64,000 nucleotides of DNA from NCBI RefSeq assembly GCF_017742215.1, contig NZ_JAGHKP010000002.1, positions 1,150,737 to 1,214,736 of the forward strand. The letters are read 5' to 3'. Below are positions 43,818 to 51,284 of this stretch, piece by piece (the first letter of the stretch is position 1; every line of letters starts with the position of its first letter). The stretch is from Chitinophaga chungangae. Its GTDB lineage: Bacteria; Bacteroidota; Bacteroidia; Chitinophagales; Chitinophagaceae. Made by a program: the position numbers and the translations under genes. The notes below the pieces were generated by a model. That model did no database searches. It worked only from the letters and a program-made list of their open reading frames with translations, and was not told the DNA's origin.

Positions 43818-43888
43818 TAATTTTACCGTAGGTTTTTCATAGGATATGGTTAAAATTTCTGAAGGCGGTATTCTTACCGCTTTTTTTT
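43818..43888 (+). ncRNA. Repeated small RNA element, copy E, with its -7 box
   Basis: The -7 box TAATTTTA (43818-43825) has one mismatch. The element starts at 43831 with GGTTTTTCATAGGATATGG and continues TTAAAATT as in copy B. The terminator stem is 8 bp (43862-43869 with 43876-43883, one G-U), hexaloop ATTCTT, then eight Ts. It lies between two minus-strand genes and so is free-standing, about 13 kb from copy D. Confidence 0.7.
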
Positions 43889-43915
43889 ATGGTTACACTT
43901 TCACTTCATATATTT

Positions 43916-43945
43916 AAAAAAGGCAGCGGAATTCCGCTGCCTTTT
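43916..43945. terminator. Palindromic terminator of the DUF2911 gene
   Basis: A perfect 30-bp palindrome with the core GGCAGCGGAATTCCGCTGCC flanked by A5 and T5. It can terminate transcription from either side and lies 26 bp beyond the DUF2911 stop. Confidence 0.8.
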
Positions 43946-43971
43946 TCGTTATCTCTTTCAGCCTCCGGCTG

Positions 43972-44586
43972 TTATTTCTTTTTCGCCGGTGTGGTGGCGG
44001 CCACGGTCTTCGATTCCGTCCAGCGGATGGGAAGGCTTACCATGGTCTTGTCCCAGCCCATCAGCAGGTTGGCGCCATAAGCGGCCTTTTCGAACACCAT
44101 GCTGAATGCCTCCATTTCGTCCGCCGGGGCGGTCACGGGCACGTCTGTACGTACCAGGTCGAGGGAAGATTCATATTTATAAGCGCCCCAGATATCCGTT
44201 TGTTTATTGATGATCACGGTCCATTTGGTTTCCGTGGGGATCACGTAAAGCGTATAACGGCCTTTGGGCACCGTTTTGTTACCGATCACAACGGGGCGGT
44301 AAAATTCCACTTCAGTGGCCTCGTTCGCGCCAAGGCGCCAAACTTTGCCGTATTCCACGAGGTTGCCGAAAATGGGACGGCCTTTTTTCTGCGGGCGGCT
44401 GAAAATGGCGCGCGCCACCAGCGTTCCCGGTTCACCTTTCACCTTGCACACATACGGGTACATTACAGGATAATAAGCCATATCCATCGGGCTGGGGTCT
44501 ACCGGCGGCATTTTCTTTTCCTGGGCGTTGGCTAACGATGCGGCGGCGAGGCCCGCAATCACCAGTAATGATTTGAGCGTATTCAT
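43972..44586 (-). CDS. DUF2911 secreted protein
   Basis: A 204-residue protein with a signal peptide (about 1-21, ending LANAQ) and a DUF2911 domain. The blocks GRPIFGNLVEYGKVWRLGAN, EATEVEFYRPVVI and GRYTLYVIPTETKWTVIINK are typical. The family is periplasmic and of unknown function. A short basic tail (TTPAKKK) ends it. Confidence 0.87.
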   Translation of the reverse strand: MNTLKSLLVIAGLAAASLANAQEKKMPPVDPSPMDMAYYPVMYPYVCKVKGEPGTLVARAIFSRPQKKGRPIFGNLVEYGKVWRLGANEATEVEFYRPVVIGNKTVPKGRYTLYVIPTETKWTVIINKQTDIWGAYKYESSLDLVRTDVPVTAPADEMEAFSMVFEKAAYGANLLMGWDKTMVSLPIRWTESKTVAATTPAKKK

Positions 44587-44686
44587 ATTCTGTGGACGTT
44601 TAGATTTTTGCCCAAACCTACGTGTTTTTCAGAAATTCAGAAAAAAGGGAAATGGCCGGTGGTAATTATTCCCTTACCGCCGGTTA

Positions 44687-46174
44687 TCAGGATTTCTCTT
44701 TACGCATGTCCACCGCCACATCATTCGATTGCACAGGCCCCGGCGTGCTTCTCCCCTTATCTATCAGCTCCTGCAGCAGCGCGGTAAGCCTGGCCACCAC
44801 CGCCGGTTCGGAAGCCTGGAGGTTATGCCGCTCGGCCTTGTCTGTCCGCAGGTTGAACAATTGCCGCTCCGGCAGCCCCTGCTTGCGCGCGGCGGGATCG
44901 CGCGGCTCGCTCCAGCCGCCGGAACCGGGGCTGAGCAACAGTTTCCAGTCGCCCTGCCGGATGGCGAAATGCCCTGAAATGCTGTGATGTATGGTAGAAG
45001 TGCGTTTGTATTGTTTGTTGCGCCCCTGCAGCAAAGGCAGCAGGCTGAAGCTGTCCGGCCCCGCGTCCGGCGGAAGCGGCTTGCCAACGATCGCGGCGCA
45101 GGTGGCCATCAGGTCGGTGAGGCAAACAGTGGCTGCATTCACCGTGCCCGGCTTCACTTTCCCCGGCCATTGCACGAGAAAAGGAATGCGGTGACCGCCC
45201 TCGTAAAGGTCGGCCTTGTTGCCCCGGAAACCGGCGGACGGGTCGTGCCCGGCGGCTTTCAGCTTGTCGTACTCCGCGTAGGGCGCATACCCGTTGTCGC
45301 TGGTGAAGATCAGTAAAGTATTATCCACCAGGCCTTCCTGCTCGAGGTACGTCATCACCTGCCCCAGCAGCCAGTCCGTTTCCATCACGTAATCCGCGTA
45401 ATTGCAGATCCCGCTTTTGCCTTTAAAAGCGGCGCCCGCCGCCAGCGGCGTATGCGGTGAAGGCAGCGCCAGGTACAGGAAAAAAGGGTGTTGTTTGTGG
45501 TCTTGAATATATGCCTGCGTTTTGTTTGCCATCGTTTGCAAGGCGTGCTCAAAAACAAAACCGGGGCCTTTCGGGCCGGGGCGCGTGTTGGGATATTGTT
45601 TGGCCACCACGGTGTCTGTCGGCATTTCGGTGAGTTGATCGTTTTCGATGAACACATACGGCGGCATGTCCAGCGAAGCGCTGATGCCGAAATAATAATC
45701 GAAGCCGTTGCTGAGCGGCGTATGCCGCAATGGCTGCGTGAAATCGGGCGTTTTGCCGTTCATGGCCCAGGTCATGCCCAGGTGCCATTTGCCGATGATG
45801 CCCGTGGAGTAGCCGTTATTTTTCAGCAATTGCGGAACGGTGAGCCGCGCGGAATCGATCAGCGGGGGCGAATAACCGTTCAGCACGCCGCTTTGCAGCC
45901 GGCTGCGCCAGGAATAACGGCCGGTAAGAATGCCGTAACGCGTGGGCGTGCATACGGCGGAGCCGGAATGCGCGTCGGTGAAACGCATGCCTCTGGCGGC
46001 CATTTTATCGGTGTTGGGCGTGGCTATTTTGCCGGAAGGATTGTAGCAGCGGGCGTCTCCGATGCCCATATCGTCTGCCAGGATATAAATGATGTTCGGG
46101 CGCGTGGAATTTTTTTGCGCGGAAGCGCCGGTGGCGCTCAATAACGTGAAAGTAAGAAAGACGAGCGTTTTCAT
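44687..46174 (-). CDS. Sulfatase, arylsulfatase-like
   Basis: A secreted type I sulfatase of 495 residues. The signal peptide ends near GASAQ. Metal-binding Asp34 and Asp35 are in ILADDMGIGD. The formylglycine site is CTPTR (Cys75) in SAVCTPTRYGILTGR, so activity needs a formylglycine-generating or anaerobic maturase, not seen here. The later KWHLG and FTSDNGYAP blocks complete the active site. No SusC/D pair is next to it, so it is not within a polysaccharide locus. The substrate is unknown. Confidence 0.92.
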   Translation of the reverse strand: MKTLVFLTFTLLSATGASAQKNSTRPNIIYILADDMGIGDARCYNPSGKIATPNTDKMAARGMRFTDAHSGSAVCTPTRYGILTGRYSWRSRLQSGVLNGYSPPLIDSARLTVPQLLKNNGYSTGIIGKWHLGMTWAMNGKTPDFTQPLRHTPLSNGFDYYFGISASLDMPPYVFIENDQLTEMPTDTVVAKQYPNTRPGPKGPGFVFEHALQTMANKTQAYIQDHKQHPFFLYLALPSPHTPLAAGAAFKGKSGICNYADYVMETDWLLGQVMTYLEQEGLVDNTLLIFTSDNGYAPYAEYDKLKAAGHDPSAGFRGNKADLYEGGHRIPFLVQWPGKVKPGTVNAATVCLTDLMATCAAIVGKPLPPDAGPDSFSLLPLLQGRNKQYKRTSTIHHSISGHFAIRQGDWKLLLSPGSGGWSEPRDPAARKQGLPERQLFNLRTDKAERHNLQASEPAVVARLTALLQELIDKGRSTPGPVQSNDVAVDMRKEKS

Positions 46175-46210
46175 GTTTCAATATAAAGAACGCGCCCGGG
46201 AAATTCAAGC

Positions 46211-46804
46211 TCAAAGGCCCTTCAGGCCTTCATTTCGCATAAAAGCAACAGCATCCGGGAAGAAACTATCATAACAATGTTGCAGCGCGGCGTAGTGGTT
46301 TTCGAACACGCCGAAAGGCACGTCCACCGGATGGGGGAAGTATTTGGAGCGGCGCACCATGCCTGTGAAACTCTTCAGCACGCCGTCTTTGAACCGGTAA
46401 CCATACAGCCAGTTATGCGTGCGCATATAATAAAATACCTGCTGAAAAAGCGGCGGCAGCTCGTCATGGCGCCCCTGCAGCAGCCGGTAAGTGTCTTCGG
46501 CAAACTGGATCAAAGAAGCGGAGGATGTGAAATGTTTTTCGTCGTTGGCGAGGTAATGATCGTACACGATGTCCATAAACACGCCGCCATAAAGCCCGCA
46601 GGTGGGGCGGAAAATAGCCTTGGCTTCGAGGGTGGCGGGGTGATGGTCGGTGTATTCGTCCAGGGCGCGGTGAAGGTGGATGCCGCGGCGGACGTCTTCC
46701 GGGAACGTATAGATCTGTTTGCCTTTCACGAAGTCCGCGATCATCTGCCCGGTGGTAATGGCCGGATCATGAAAAGATAGATATGCGTGCGCCAGGTAAT
46801 TCAT
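46211..46804 (-). CDS. acpH: Acyl carrier protein phosphodiesterase-like (AcpH, DUF479)
   Basis: AcpH removes the phosphopantetheine arm from acyl carrier protein. The 197-residue sequence starts MNYLAHAYLSF, has GQMIADFVKGKQ and the HLHRALDEYTDHHP metal-type motif (near 45), and VFMDIVYDHYLAND. All are typical of this HD-like family. I choose the ATG at 46804 over the upstream start at 46831 because homologues begin MNYLAHAYLS. Confidence 0.85.
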   Translation of the reverse strand: MNYLAHAYLSFHDPAITTGQMIADFVKGKQIYTFPEDVRRGIHLHRALDEYTDHHPATLEAKAIFRPTCGLYGGVFMDIVYDHYLANDEKHFTSSASLIQFAEDTYRLLQGRHDELPPLFQQVFYYMRTHNWLYGYRFKDGVLKSFTGMVRRSKYFPHPVDVPFGVFENHYAALQHCYDSFFPDAVAFMRNEGLKGL

Positions 46805-47130
46805 GTGCTGTTGAGCGGCGTTGATGGTCAATAAGCGGCAAAGGCTGGGTAAATACGGCTTTGCGTATGCCGAAGATAGTTATAATCCGCCAAGGCTGTC
46901 CGTTTGCGGAACGGATTGTCCGCTTTTGCAAACACGCGGGCCGCGTCTACCGGCCGTCACCGTACTTTCACTTTAACAAAGTCTTAACCTCCCGGCGTGC
47001 AACATTTGCCTTTTCCGCTCAACTCCTTTACTGGCAAGGGTTATAGAGGGTGTTGAAAAATGAAATTATATATGCGTCATAACATCCATAACATTCGCTT
47101 AATGTTTGTAAACCAATCATACTAATCCGC
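46805..47130. other. Intergenic region between acpH and the PepSY-like gene
   Basis: A gene-free stretch between divergent genes. A short frame at 46861-47046 has no family features. The only signal I can support is the promoter of the next gene. Confidence 0.5.
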
Positions 47131-47161
47131 TTGCCGCACGTAATGCGCGGATGTAATTTTA
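47131..47161 (+). promoter_or_regulatory. Promoter of the PepSY-like secreted protein gene
   Basis: TTG at 47131-47133, a 20-bp gap, then TAATTTTA at 47154-47161, one base off the -7 consensus. The leader to the ATG at 47233 would be about 65 nt. Confidence 0.5.
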
Positions 47162-47232
47162 CATCGTTAACAACAAACAAAGTTCTTTATTTAGTAATCA
47201 TCATTTAAAAATCAGGATAAAATTTTTCCGCC

Positions 47233-47691
47233 ATGAAAAAACTTATCGCCATTTTGACCTTCGCAGCTGTACTTACCAGCAGCGCGGCCTTCGCCTTCGA
47301 TCCGTTCGACGGGGCCACCATCGACAACAAAAAAGTGATGGAATCTTTTAACAAGGAATTTGTCGGCGCGGCCGATGTTTCCTGGTATCACACGGCAGAC
47401 AAATACGTCGCTAAATTTACCATGAAATCATCCAAAGTGACGGCGCATTTCGACAAGGAAGGGAACCTGCTTGCCACTTCCCGTTACATTACCGACACGG
47501 AACTGCCGCTGAACGTAATTACGAGGATGATGAAAAAGTATCCCGACCAGAAGATCCACAGCATCGTGGAATACGATTCACAGGGTTCCACCACGTACGT
47601 GATCACGCTGGAAAGCGACACGCACTGGACCATCCTGAAAGCCGAATCCAACGGCAATCTTACCAGGATGAAAAAATTAGAAAAAGCATAA
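47233..47691 (+). CDS. PepSY-like secreted protein
   Basis: A 152-residue protein with a clear signal peptide (about 1-21). The mature part has two similar alpha/beta units, for example VMESFNKEFVGAADVSWY and VEYDSQGSTTYVITLES. This is the layout of PepSY-like (DUF2874-type) proteins common in Bacteroidota, which may inhibit proteases or have other envelope roles. It has its own promoter and terminator, so it is a single-gene transcript. Confidence 0.75.
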   Translation: MKKLIAILTFAAVLTSSAAFAFDPFDGATIDNKKVMESFNKEFVGAADVSWYHTADKYVAKFTMKSSKVTAHFDKEGNLLATSRYITDTELPLNVITRMMKKYPDQKIHSIVEYDSQGSTTYVITLESDTHWTILKAESNGNLTRMKKLEKA

Positions 47692-47721
47692 CCGAGTTTT
47701 AGTTTTAGTTTTAGTCAGTAT

Positions 47722-47755
47722 AACCGTTCCGTTTCCCACGGAACGGTTTTTTTAT
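47722..47755 (+). terminator. Terminator after the PepSY-like gene
   Basis: An 11-bp perfect stem (AACCGTTCCGT and ACGGAACGGTT) with a 5-nt loop and a T-run. Confidence 0.8.
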
Positions 47756-47787
47756 TTGTGGTAAACAGCCCGTTTATTGTACCTTTG
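47756..47787 (+). promoter_or_regulatory. Promoter of the deoxyhypusine synthase-like gene
   Basis: TTG at 47756-47758, a 21-bp gap, then the full -7 box TACCTTTG at 47780-47787. It begins directly after the preceding terminator and gives a leader of about 27 nt. Confidence 0.62.
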
Positions 47788-47819
47788 CGGCTTGTACACA
47801 AGCAAAATATTGTACTGAT

Positions 47820-48794
47820 ATGAACAAAGGACCGATTTCTCAATTCATCCAGCATCATTACCGCCACTTCAACGCGGCGGCACTGGTAGATGCGGCCAAA
47901 GGATATGAAACACATCTGCTGGAAGGCGGCAAAATGATGGTGACCCTCGCCGGGGCCATGAGCACCGCGGAGCTGGGTATTTCCTTCGCAGAAATGATCC
48001 GTGCCGGCAAGGTGGACATTATCTCCTGCACCGGCGCCAACCTGGAAGAAGATATCATGAACCTCGTGGCCCATACCCATTACAAACGCGTGCCGCATTA
48101 CCGCGACCTCAGCCCGCAGGACGAATGGGAACTGCTGGAAGGCGGCTTTAACCGTGTTACAGACACCTGCATCCCCGAAGAAGAAGCGTTCCGCCGCATT
48201 CAGCAGCATATCGTGAAGATCTGGAAAGAGGCCGAAGCAAAAGGCGAACGTTATTTCCCGCACGAATACATGTATAAACTGCTGCTCAGCGGCGCCATGA
48301 AAGAAAATTACGAGATCGACCCGAAAAACAGCTGGATGATCGCGGCCGCCGAAAGGAACATTCCTATCGTGGTGCCGGGCTGGGAAGACAGCACCATGGG
48401 CAACATCTTCGCTTCCTACGTGATCAAGGGCGAACTGAAAGCCACTACCATGAAAAGCGGCATCGAATATATGGTGGAACTGAGCGACTGGTACCGCAAA
48501 AACTCATCCGGCAAAGGCGTGGGCTTTTTCCAGATCGGTGGCGGCATCGCGGGCGACTTCCCCATTTGCGTGGTGCCGATGATGTACCAGGACCTGGAGT
48601 GGACGGACGTTCCGTTCTGGAGCTATTTTTGCCAGATCTCCGATTCCACCACTTCTTACGGTTCTTATTCCGGCGCCGTGCCCAACGAAAAGATCACCTG
48701 GGGCAAGCTGGACATCCATACACCCAAATTCGTGATAGAATCAGACGCCACGATCGTTGCGCCGCTGATCTTTGCGTACCTGCTGGGCTGGTAA
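47820..48794 (+). CDS. Deoxyhypusine synthase family protein
   Basis: A 324-residue NAD-dependent enzyme of the deoxyhypusine synthase family. The NAD-site segments LAGAMSTAELG and CTGANLEEDIMNL are present. The catalytic-type lysine is conserved: Lys296 in NEKITWGKLD, equivalent to the active lysine of the eukaryotic enzyme. Bacteria have EF-P instead of eIF5A, the normal substrate, so this protein probably acts on another acceptor, for example a polyamine as in homospermidine synthesis (inference). No polyamine gene is adjacent. It has its own promoter and terminator. Confidence 0.88.
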   Translation: MNKGPISQFIQHHYRHFNAAALVDAAKGYETHLLEGGKMMVTLAGAMSTAELGISFAEMIRAGKVDIISCTGANLEEDIMNLVAHTHYKRVPHYRDLSPQDEWELLEGGFNRVTDTCIPEEEAFRRIQQHIVKIWKEAEAKGERYFPHEYMYKLLLSGAMKENYEIDPKNSWMIAAAERNIPIVVPGWEDSTMGNIFASYVIKGELKATTMKSGIEYMVELSDWYRKNSSGKGVGFFQIGGGIAGDFPICVVPMMYQDLEWTDVPFWSYFCQISDSTTSYGSYSGAVPNEKITWGKLDIHTPKFVIESDATIVAPLIFAYLLGW

Positions 48795-48824
48795 TAAACC
48801 TGCAGAACATTCATTTTAATACGG

Positions 48825-48852
48825 AAAAGGCCGCATTTTTGCGGCCTTTTTT
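48825..48852 (+). terminator. Terminator of the deoxyhypusine synthase-like gene
   Basis: AAAAGGCCGC pairs with GCGGCCTTTT around a 6-nt loop and is followed by a T-run. Confidence 0.8.
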
Positions 48853-49039
48853 ATGTTTTGAAGTCTTTGCCCGGCAAAAATATTTCCGCATGGCAGGCGG
48901 CCTGAAATGATCTTATCCAGTTTGGTTAATTCCGTCTTCGCCAACCACTTAAATCTTCTTATCAACCTCAAAATTTCCTTTCCGATTCCCCGCTTTTCCT
49001 TATTGCTGCTGTTTTAACAAATCTTTACGCAGTTACATA
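48853..49039. other. AT-rich gene-free region upstream of the TetR gene
   Basis: A 190-bp part of the 410-bp gap before the TetR gene. I see no gene in it; the two promoters of the TetR gene follow. Confidence 0.5.
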
Positions 49040-49069
49040 TTGTGAATATTAAATATTTCTTTATGTTTG
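49040..49069 (+). promoter_or_regulatory. Distal promoter of the TetR-family gene
   Basis: TTG at 49040-49042, a 19-bp gap, then the full -7 box TATGTTTG at 49062-49069. Confidence 0.55.
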
Positions 49070-49132
49070 CACCACAATTGAATTACGTATTTAAATTGTT
49101 AAAGTTCTTTGCGTCCGGAGAAGAAATTCTTT

Positions 49133-49161
49133 TTGCTGAATCGAAATTACTCGTACATTTG
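49133..49161 (+). promoter_or_regulatory. Proximal promoter of the TetR-family gene
   Basis: TTG at 49133-49135, an 18-bp gap, then the full -7 box TACATTTG at 49154-49161. The inverted repeat TTGAC-N7-GTCAA at 49159-49175 overlaps the box and the likely start site, in the place of an operator. Confidence 0.58.
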
Positions 49162-49175
49162 ACCCGCAAAGTCAA
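49159..49175. promoter_or_regulatory. Candidate operator of the TetR-family gene
   Basis: TTGAC and GTCAA form an inverted repeat separated by 7 nt across the proximal transcription start. A third GTCAA follows within 10 nt. The place fits autorepression by the TetR-like protein encoded just downstream (inference). Confidence 0.42.
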
Positions 49176-49205
49176 AAAGTCAAACAGGGATTTTGTATTT
49201 CATAA

Positions 49206-49814
49206 ATGGCTGAACAGGATCAGAAAAGGGAAATGATACTGGAGGCAGCGCTGAAACGTTTCAAACGTTTTGGCCTGGCAAAAACGACCATGGAAGAAAT
49301 TGCGAAAGACCTGGAGATATCAAAAGGCTCTTTATATTATTATTTCCCTGACAAAGATAGGATCTATGTGGCAGTAGTGGAAAAGATCGTATCGCAGTGT
49401 TTTACGGACATCAGCAGCAGCCTCGAACAGGCCGCCTCCGTGCAGGAAGTGATGGACCGTTACCTGTCCGTAAAGGAAAGAATATTACTCGACTACCATT
49501 TCCTGTTCGGCATTCACGAGTGGGTGACGGACAAACCCAGCAGTCTTAACCGGCAGGTGGGGGAACTGGTACATCAGTCGGAGATCAGGTTTTTATCGCA
49601 GTTTATCCGCAAGGGGAAAGCCCTTGGCGAGATCGCGGAGAAACATGATCCTGAAAAAACGGCCGACCTGTTAACGCATGTGTTGTTTGGTTTGTGGGTG
49701 ATCTGGTGCAAGTGGCAGGCCGCGGGTTTCGAACTTCAGCAAACAGACAATATTAAAGAATTTATGAACCGGGAACGGATGGTACTGACCATCTTCTTCC
49801 AGGGATTACGGTAA
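49206..49814 (+). CDS. TetR-family transcriptional regulator
   Basis: A 202-residue TetR protein. The helix-turn-helix lies at about 25-50 (GLAKTTMEEIAKDLEISKGS, then LYYYFPDKD), and the rest is a helical ligand domain (C-terminal segment DLLTHVLFGLWVIWCKWQA). No transporter is adjacent. An outer-membrane protein gene follows 213 bp later, so it may control that gene or act at a distance. Two promoters and a candidate operator precede it. Confidence 0.88.
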   Translation: MAEQDQKREMILEAALKRFKRFGLAKTTMEEIAKDLEISKGSLYYYFPDKDRIYVAVVEKIVSQCFTDISSSLEQAASVQEVMDRYLSVKERILLDYHFLFGIHEWVTDKPSSLNRQVGELVHQSEIRFLSQFIRKGKALGEIAEKHDPEKTADLLTHVLFGLWVIWCKWQAAGFELQQTDNIKEFMNRERMVLTIFFQGLR

Positions 49815-49889
49815 ACCATCGACAAAGCCCAGCTTTTATTTTCCCCGGGTTGCGCGCCAACGCAACATTGTAAAGTTGTAGCTCACCAG

Positions 49890-50026
49890 TTATTGACATA
49901 TTAAGGCACCTGAAAAACATACGTCAAAAAATGAAAAATTGACCGTAACGGGAATCATATGCCCTTTTTACACACAAATTTCGGCTCATCAATTATTGAC
50001 ATAATAAACCTAAAAATTGTACGACA
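49890..50026. repeat. Two imperfect direct repeats before the outer-membrane protein gene
   Basis: TTATTGACATATTAAGG (from 49890) and TTATTGACATAATAAAC (from 49993), 103 bp apart, continue with similar sequence up to ACGTCA and ACGACA. The second copy ends just before the ATG at 50028. They may be regulator sites or a duplicated leader. Confidence 0.5.
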
Positions 50027-50027
50027 G

Positions 50028-50639
50028 ATGAAAAAGATGATCATTGTGGCCGCTCTGGGCCTTTTCGGAATCCAATTCGCTAATGCACAGGTAAAAAAAG
50101 GCGATGTGCTGGTTGGCGGTAACGTAGGTATCGCTACCAGTTCAGAAAAAGTGGACGGCACTGATGGCAAAACCACCAGCACTACGTTCAACATCAGCCC
50201 CAAAGCAGGCTACGCACTGAGCGACAAATGGATGGTAGGTGTTTTTGTAGGTACGGACTTTACCAATAGTAAAGACAAAACCGTTGAACCTAACACCGAA
50301 TTAAAATCTACCGTTATCGCTCCGGGCATTTTCGTTCGTAACTACCACATGCTGGGCGAAAAAGTAGCGCTGTTCGGCGAAGCGAACGTTGCTTACGGCT
50401 TTGGCACGGTTAAGGCCAACGATACCAAAACTGCATCCGTTAACAGCATCGATGCGAACATCGTTCCGGGTATCAGCTATTTTGTAAACAAACGTTTCGT
50501 ACTGGAAGGCGTTTTCGGTGGCATCAACTACAGCAATGTAAAAAGCACCAACGAGATCAACAACGTTGAAACTACCAACAGTTCGTTCAATTTCGACTTT
50601 ACCAAGAAGTTCCGCGTAGGCGTTTCTTTCCTGTTCTAG
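50028..50639 (+). CDS. Outer-membrane beta-barrel protein
   Basis: A protein of about 203 residues with a signal peptide (MKKMIIVAALGLFGI..., ending NAQ) and an OmpA-like or OMP_b-brl barrel of about eight alternating strands. It ends in FRVGVSFLF, with the terminal Phe needed for barrel insertion. The frame is open upstream to 49959, but the ATG at 50028 gives the signal peptide. The function is unknown; it is probably a small barrel of the major outer-membrane protein type. Confidence 0.85.
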   Translation: MKKMIIVAALGLFGIQFANAQVKKGDVLVGGNVGIATSSEKVDGTDGKTTSTTFNISPKAGYALSDKWMVGVFVGTDFTNSKDKTVEPNTELKSTVIAPGIFVRNYHMLGEKVALFGEANVAYGFGTVKANDTKTASVNSIDANIVPGISYFVNKRFVLEGVFGGINYSNVKSTNEINNVETTNSSFNFDFTKKFRVGVSFLF

Positions 50640-50661
50640 TCTAAATATTAGCGTTTTTTAT

Positions 50662-50697
50662 AAGGGCATTGTCTTTGAAAGACAATGCCCTTAACTT
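50662..50697 (+). terminator. Terminator after the outer-membrane protein gene
   Basis: A 15-bp stem (AAGGGCATTGTCTTT and AAAGACAATGCCCTT) with a minimal loop, followed by a T-rich stretch. Confidence 0.8.
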
Positions 50698-50753
50698 TTT
50701 CCGGGGAGTTTGGCAGAGTTTTGGTAAAGGTTATGGAAAGAAATAATCAAACT

Positions 50754-50930
50754 ATGAAAAACAACCGTGTACACCTTCTTTTCGCATTGGCGGCAGTATT
50801 GCTTTTCGGCAGTTGCACAGTTTATCACGATGCGAACGGGCACAGGATTCCGCCGGGCCAGGCAAAAAAAATATACGGCACAAAATCCGCCAAACCTTTT
50901 GCGCCGGGGCAGCAGAAAAAACGACATTAA
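50754..50930 (+). CDS. Small lipoprotein with PGQxKK motifs
   Basis: A 58-residue lipoprotein. The signal ends FGSCTVYH (Cys21 is the lipid site). The mature part is basic and contains two similar motifs, PPGQAKKIYG and APGQQKKRH. Similar small lipoproteins occur widely in Bacteroidota and are sometimes misnamed quinol oxidase subunit 4. The frame is open from 50685, but that part lies in the preceding terminator, so I take the ATG at 50754. Confidence 0.7.
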   Translation: MKNNRVHLLFALAAVLLFGSCTVYHDANGHRIPPGQAKKIYGTKSAKPFAPGQQKKRH

Positions 50931-50952
50931 ATCATATTTAAAAACGAGTGAT

Positions 50953-51162
50953 ATGAAAAAGGGATGGATCATAAAAAGCGCGGTAGCAGCCATGATGATA
51001 TTTACGGTAAGTTGCGCGGTGCCACGCCCGCCGGCCCCGCCGCATCCCCCGGGAGCGCGGCCTCCGAAACCGCCTACGCCGCCAGGCCCGCCCCATGGCC
51101 CGATGGAAACGCAGGACGTACAGCAGTTAACGGATATTACCATAGCATACCCTCACAGATAA
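50953..51162 (+). CDS. Small proline-rich lipoprotein
   Basis: A 69-residue lipoprotein, signal to Cys21 (FTVSCAVPRP). The mature part is extremely Pro-rich (for example PPAPPHPPGARPPKPPTPPG), then a polar tail with a DVQQL segment. No family is recognised. It starts 23 bp after the preceding lipoprotein gene and is ended by a strong terminator, so the two form a little operon. Confidence 0.68.
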   Translation: MKKGWIIKSAVAAMMIFTVSCAVPRPPAPPHPPGARPPKPPTPPGPPHGPMETQDVQQLTDITIAYPHR

Positions 51163-51180
51163 CACTTAACACTTAAAAAG

Positions 51181-51215
51181 AAAGGAAAGCCCCGCCATCG
51201 CGGGGCTTTCCTTTT
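51181..51215 (+). terminator. Terminator of the small lipoprotein operon
   Basis: A 15-bp stem (AAAGGAAAGCCCCGC with GCGGGGCTTTCCTTT) around a CATC loop, followed by Ts. Confidence 0.82.
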
Positions 51216-51223
51216 ATCTAATC

Positions 51224-51256
51224 GAAAAAGGCCCCGGAATTAACCGGAGCCTTTTC
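51224..51256 (-). terminator. Terminator of rho
   Basis: GGCCCCGG and CCGGAGCC form a hairpin with one mismatch, followed on the minus strand by a T-run. It lies just beyond the rho stop. Confidence 0.6.
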
Positions 51257-51284
51257 TTTTTTCTACATGTACATCTCAATATGT

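Noticed and set aside
46861..47046. 61-codon frame between acpH and the PepSY-like gene
   Set aside because: No family features and no promoter or ribosome site.
47697..47714. Three TTTTAG-like 6-bp units after the PepSY-like gene
   Set aside because: Too short and unsupported by any structure; it ends just before a normal terminator.
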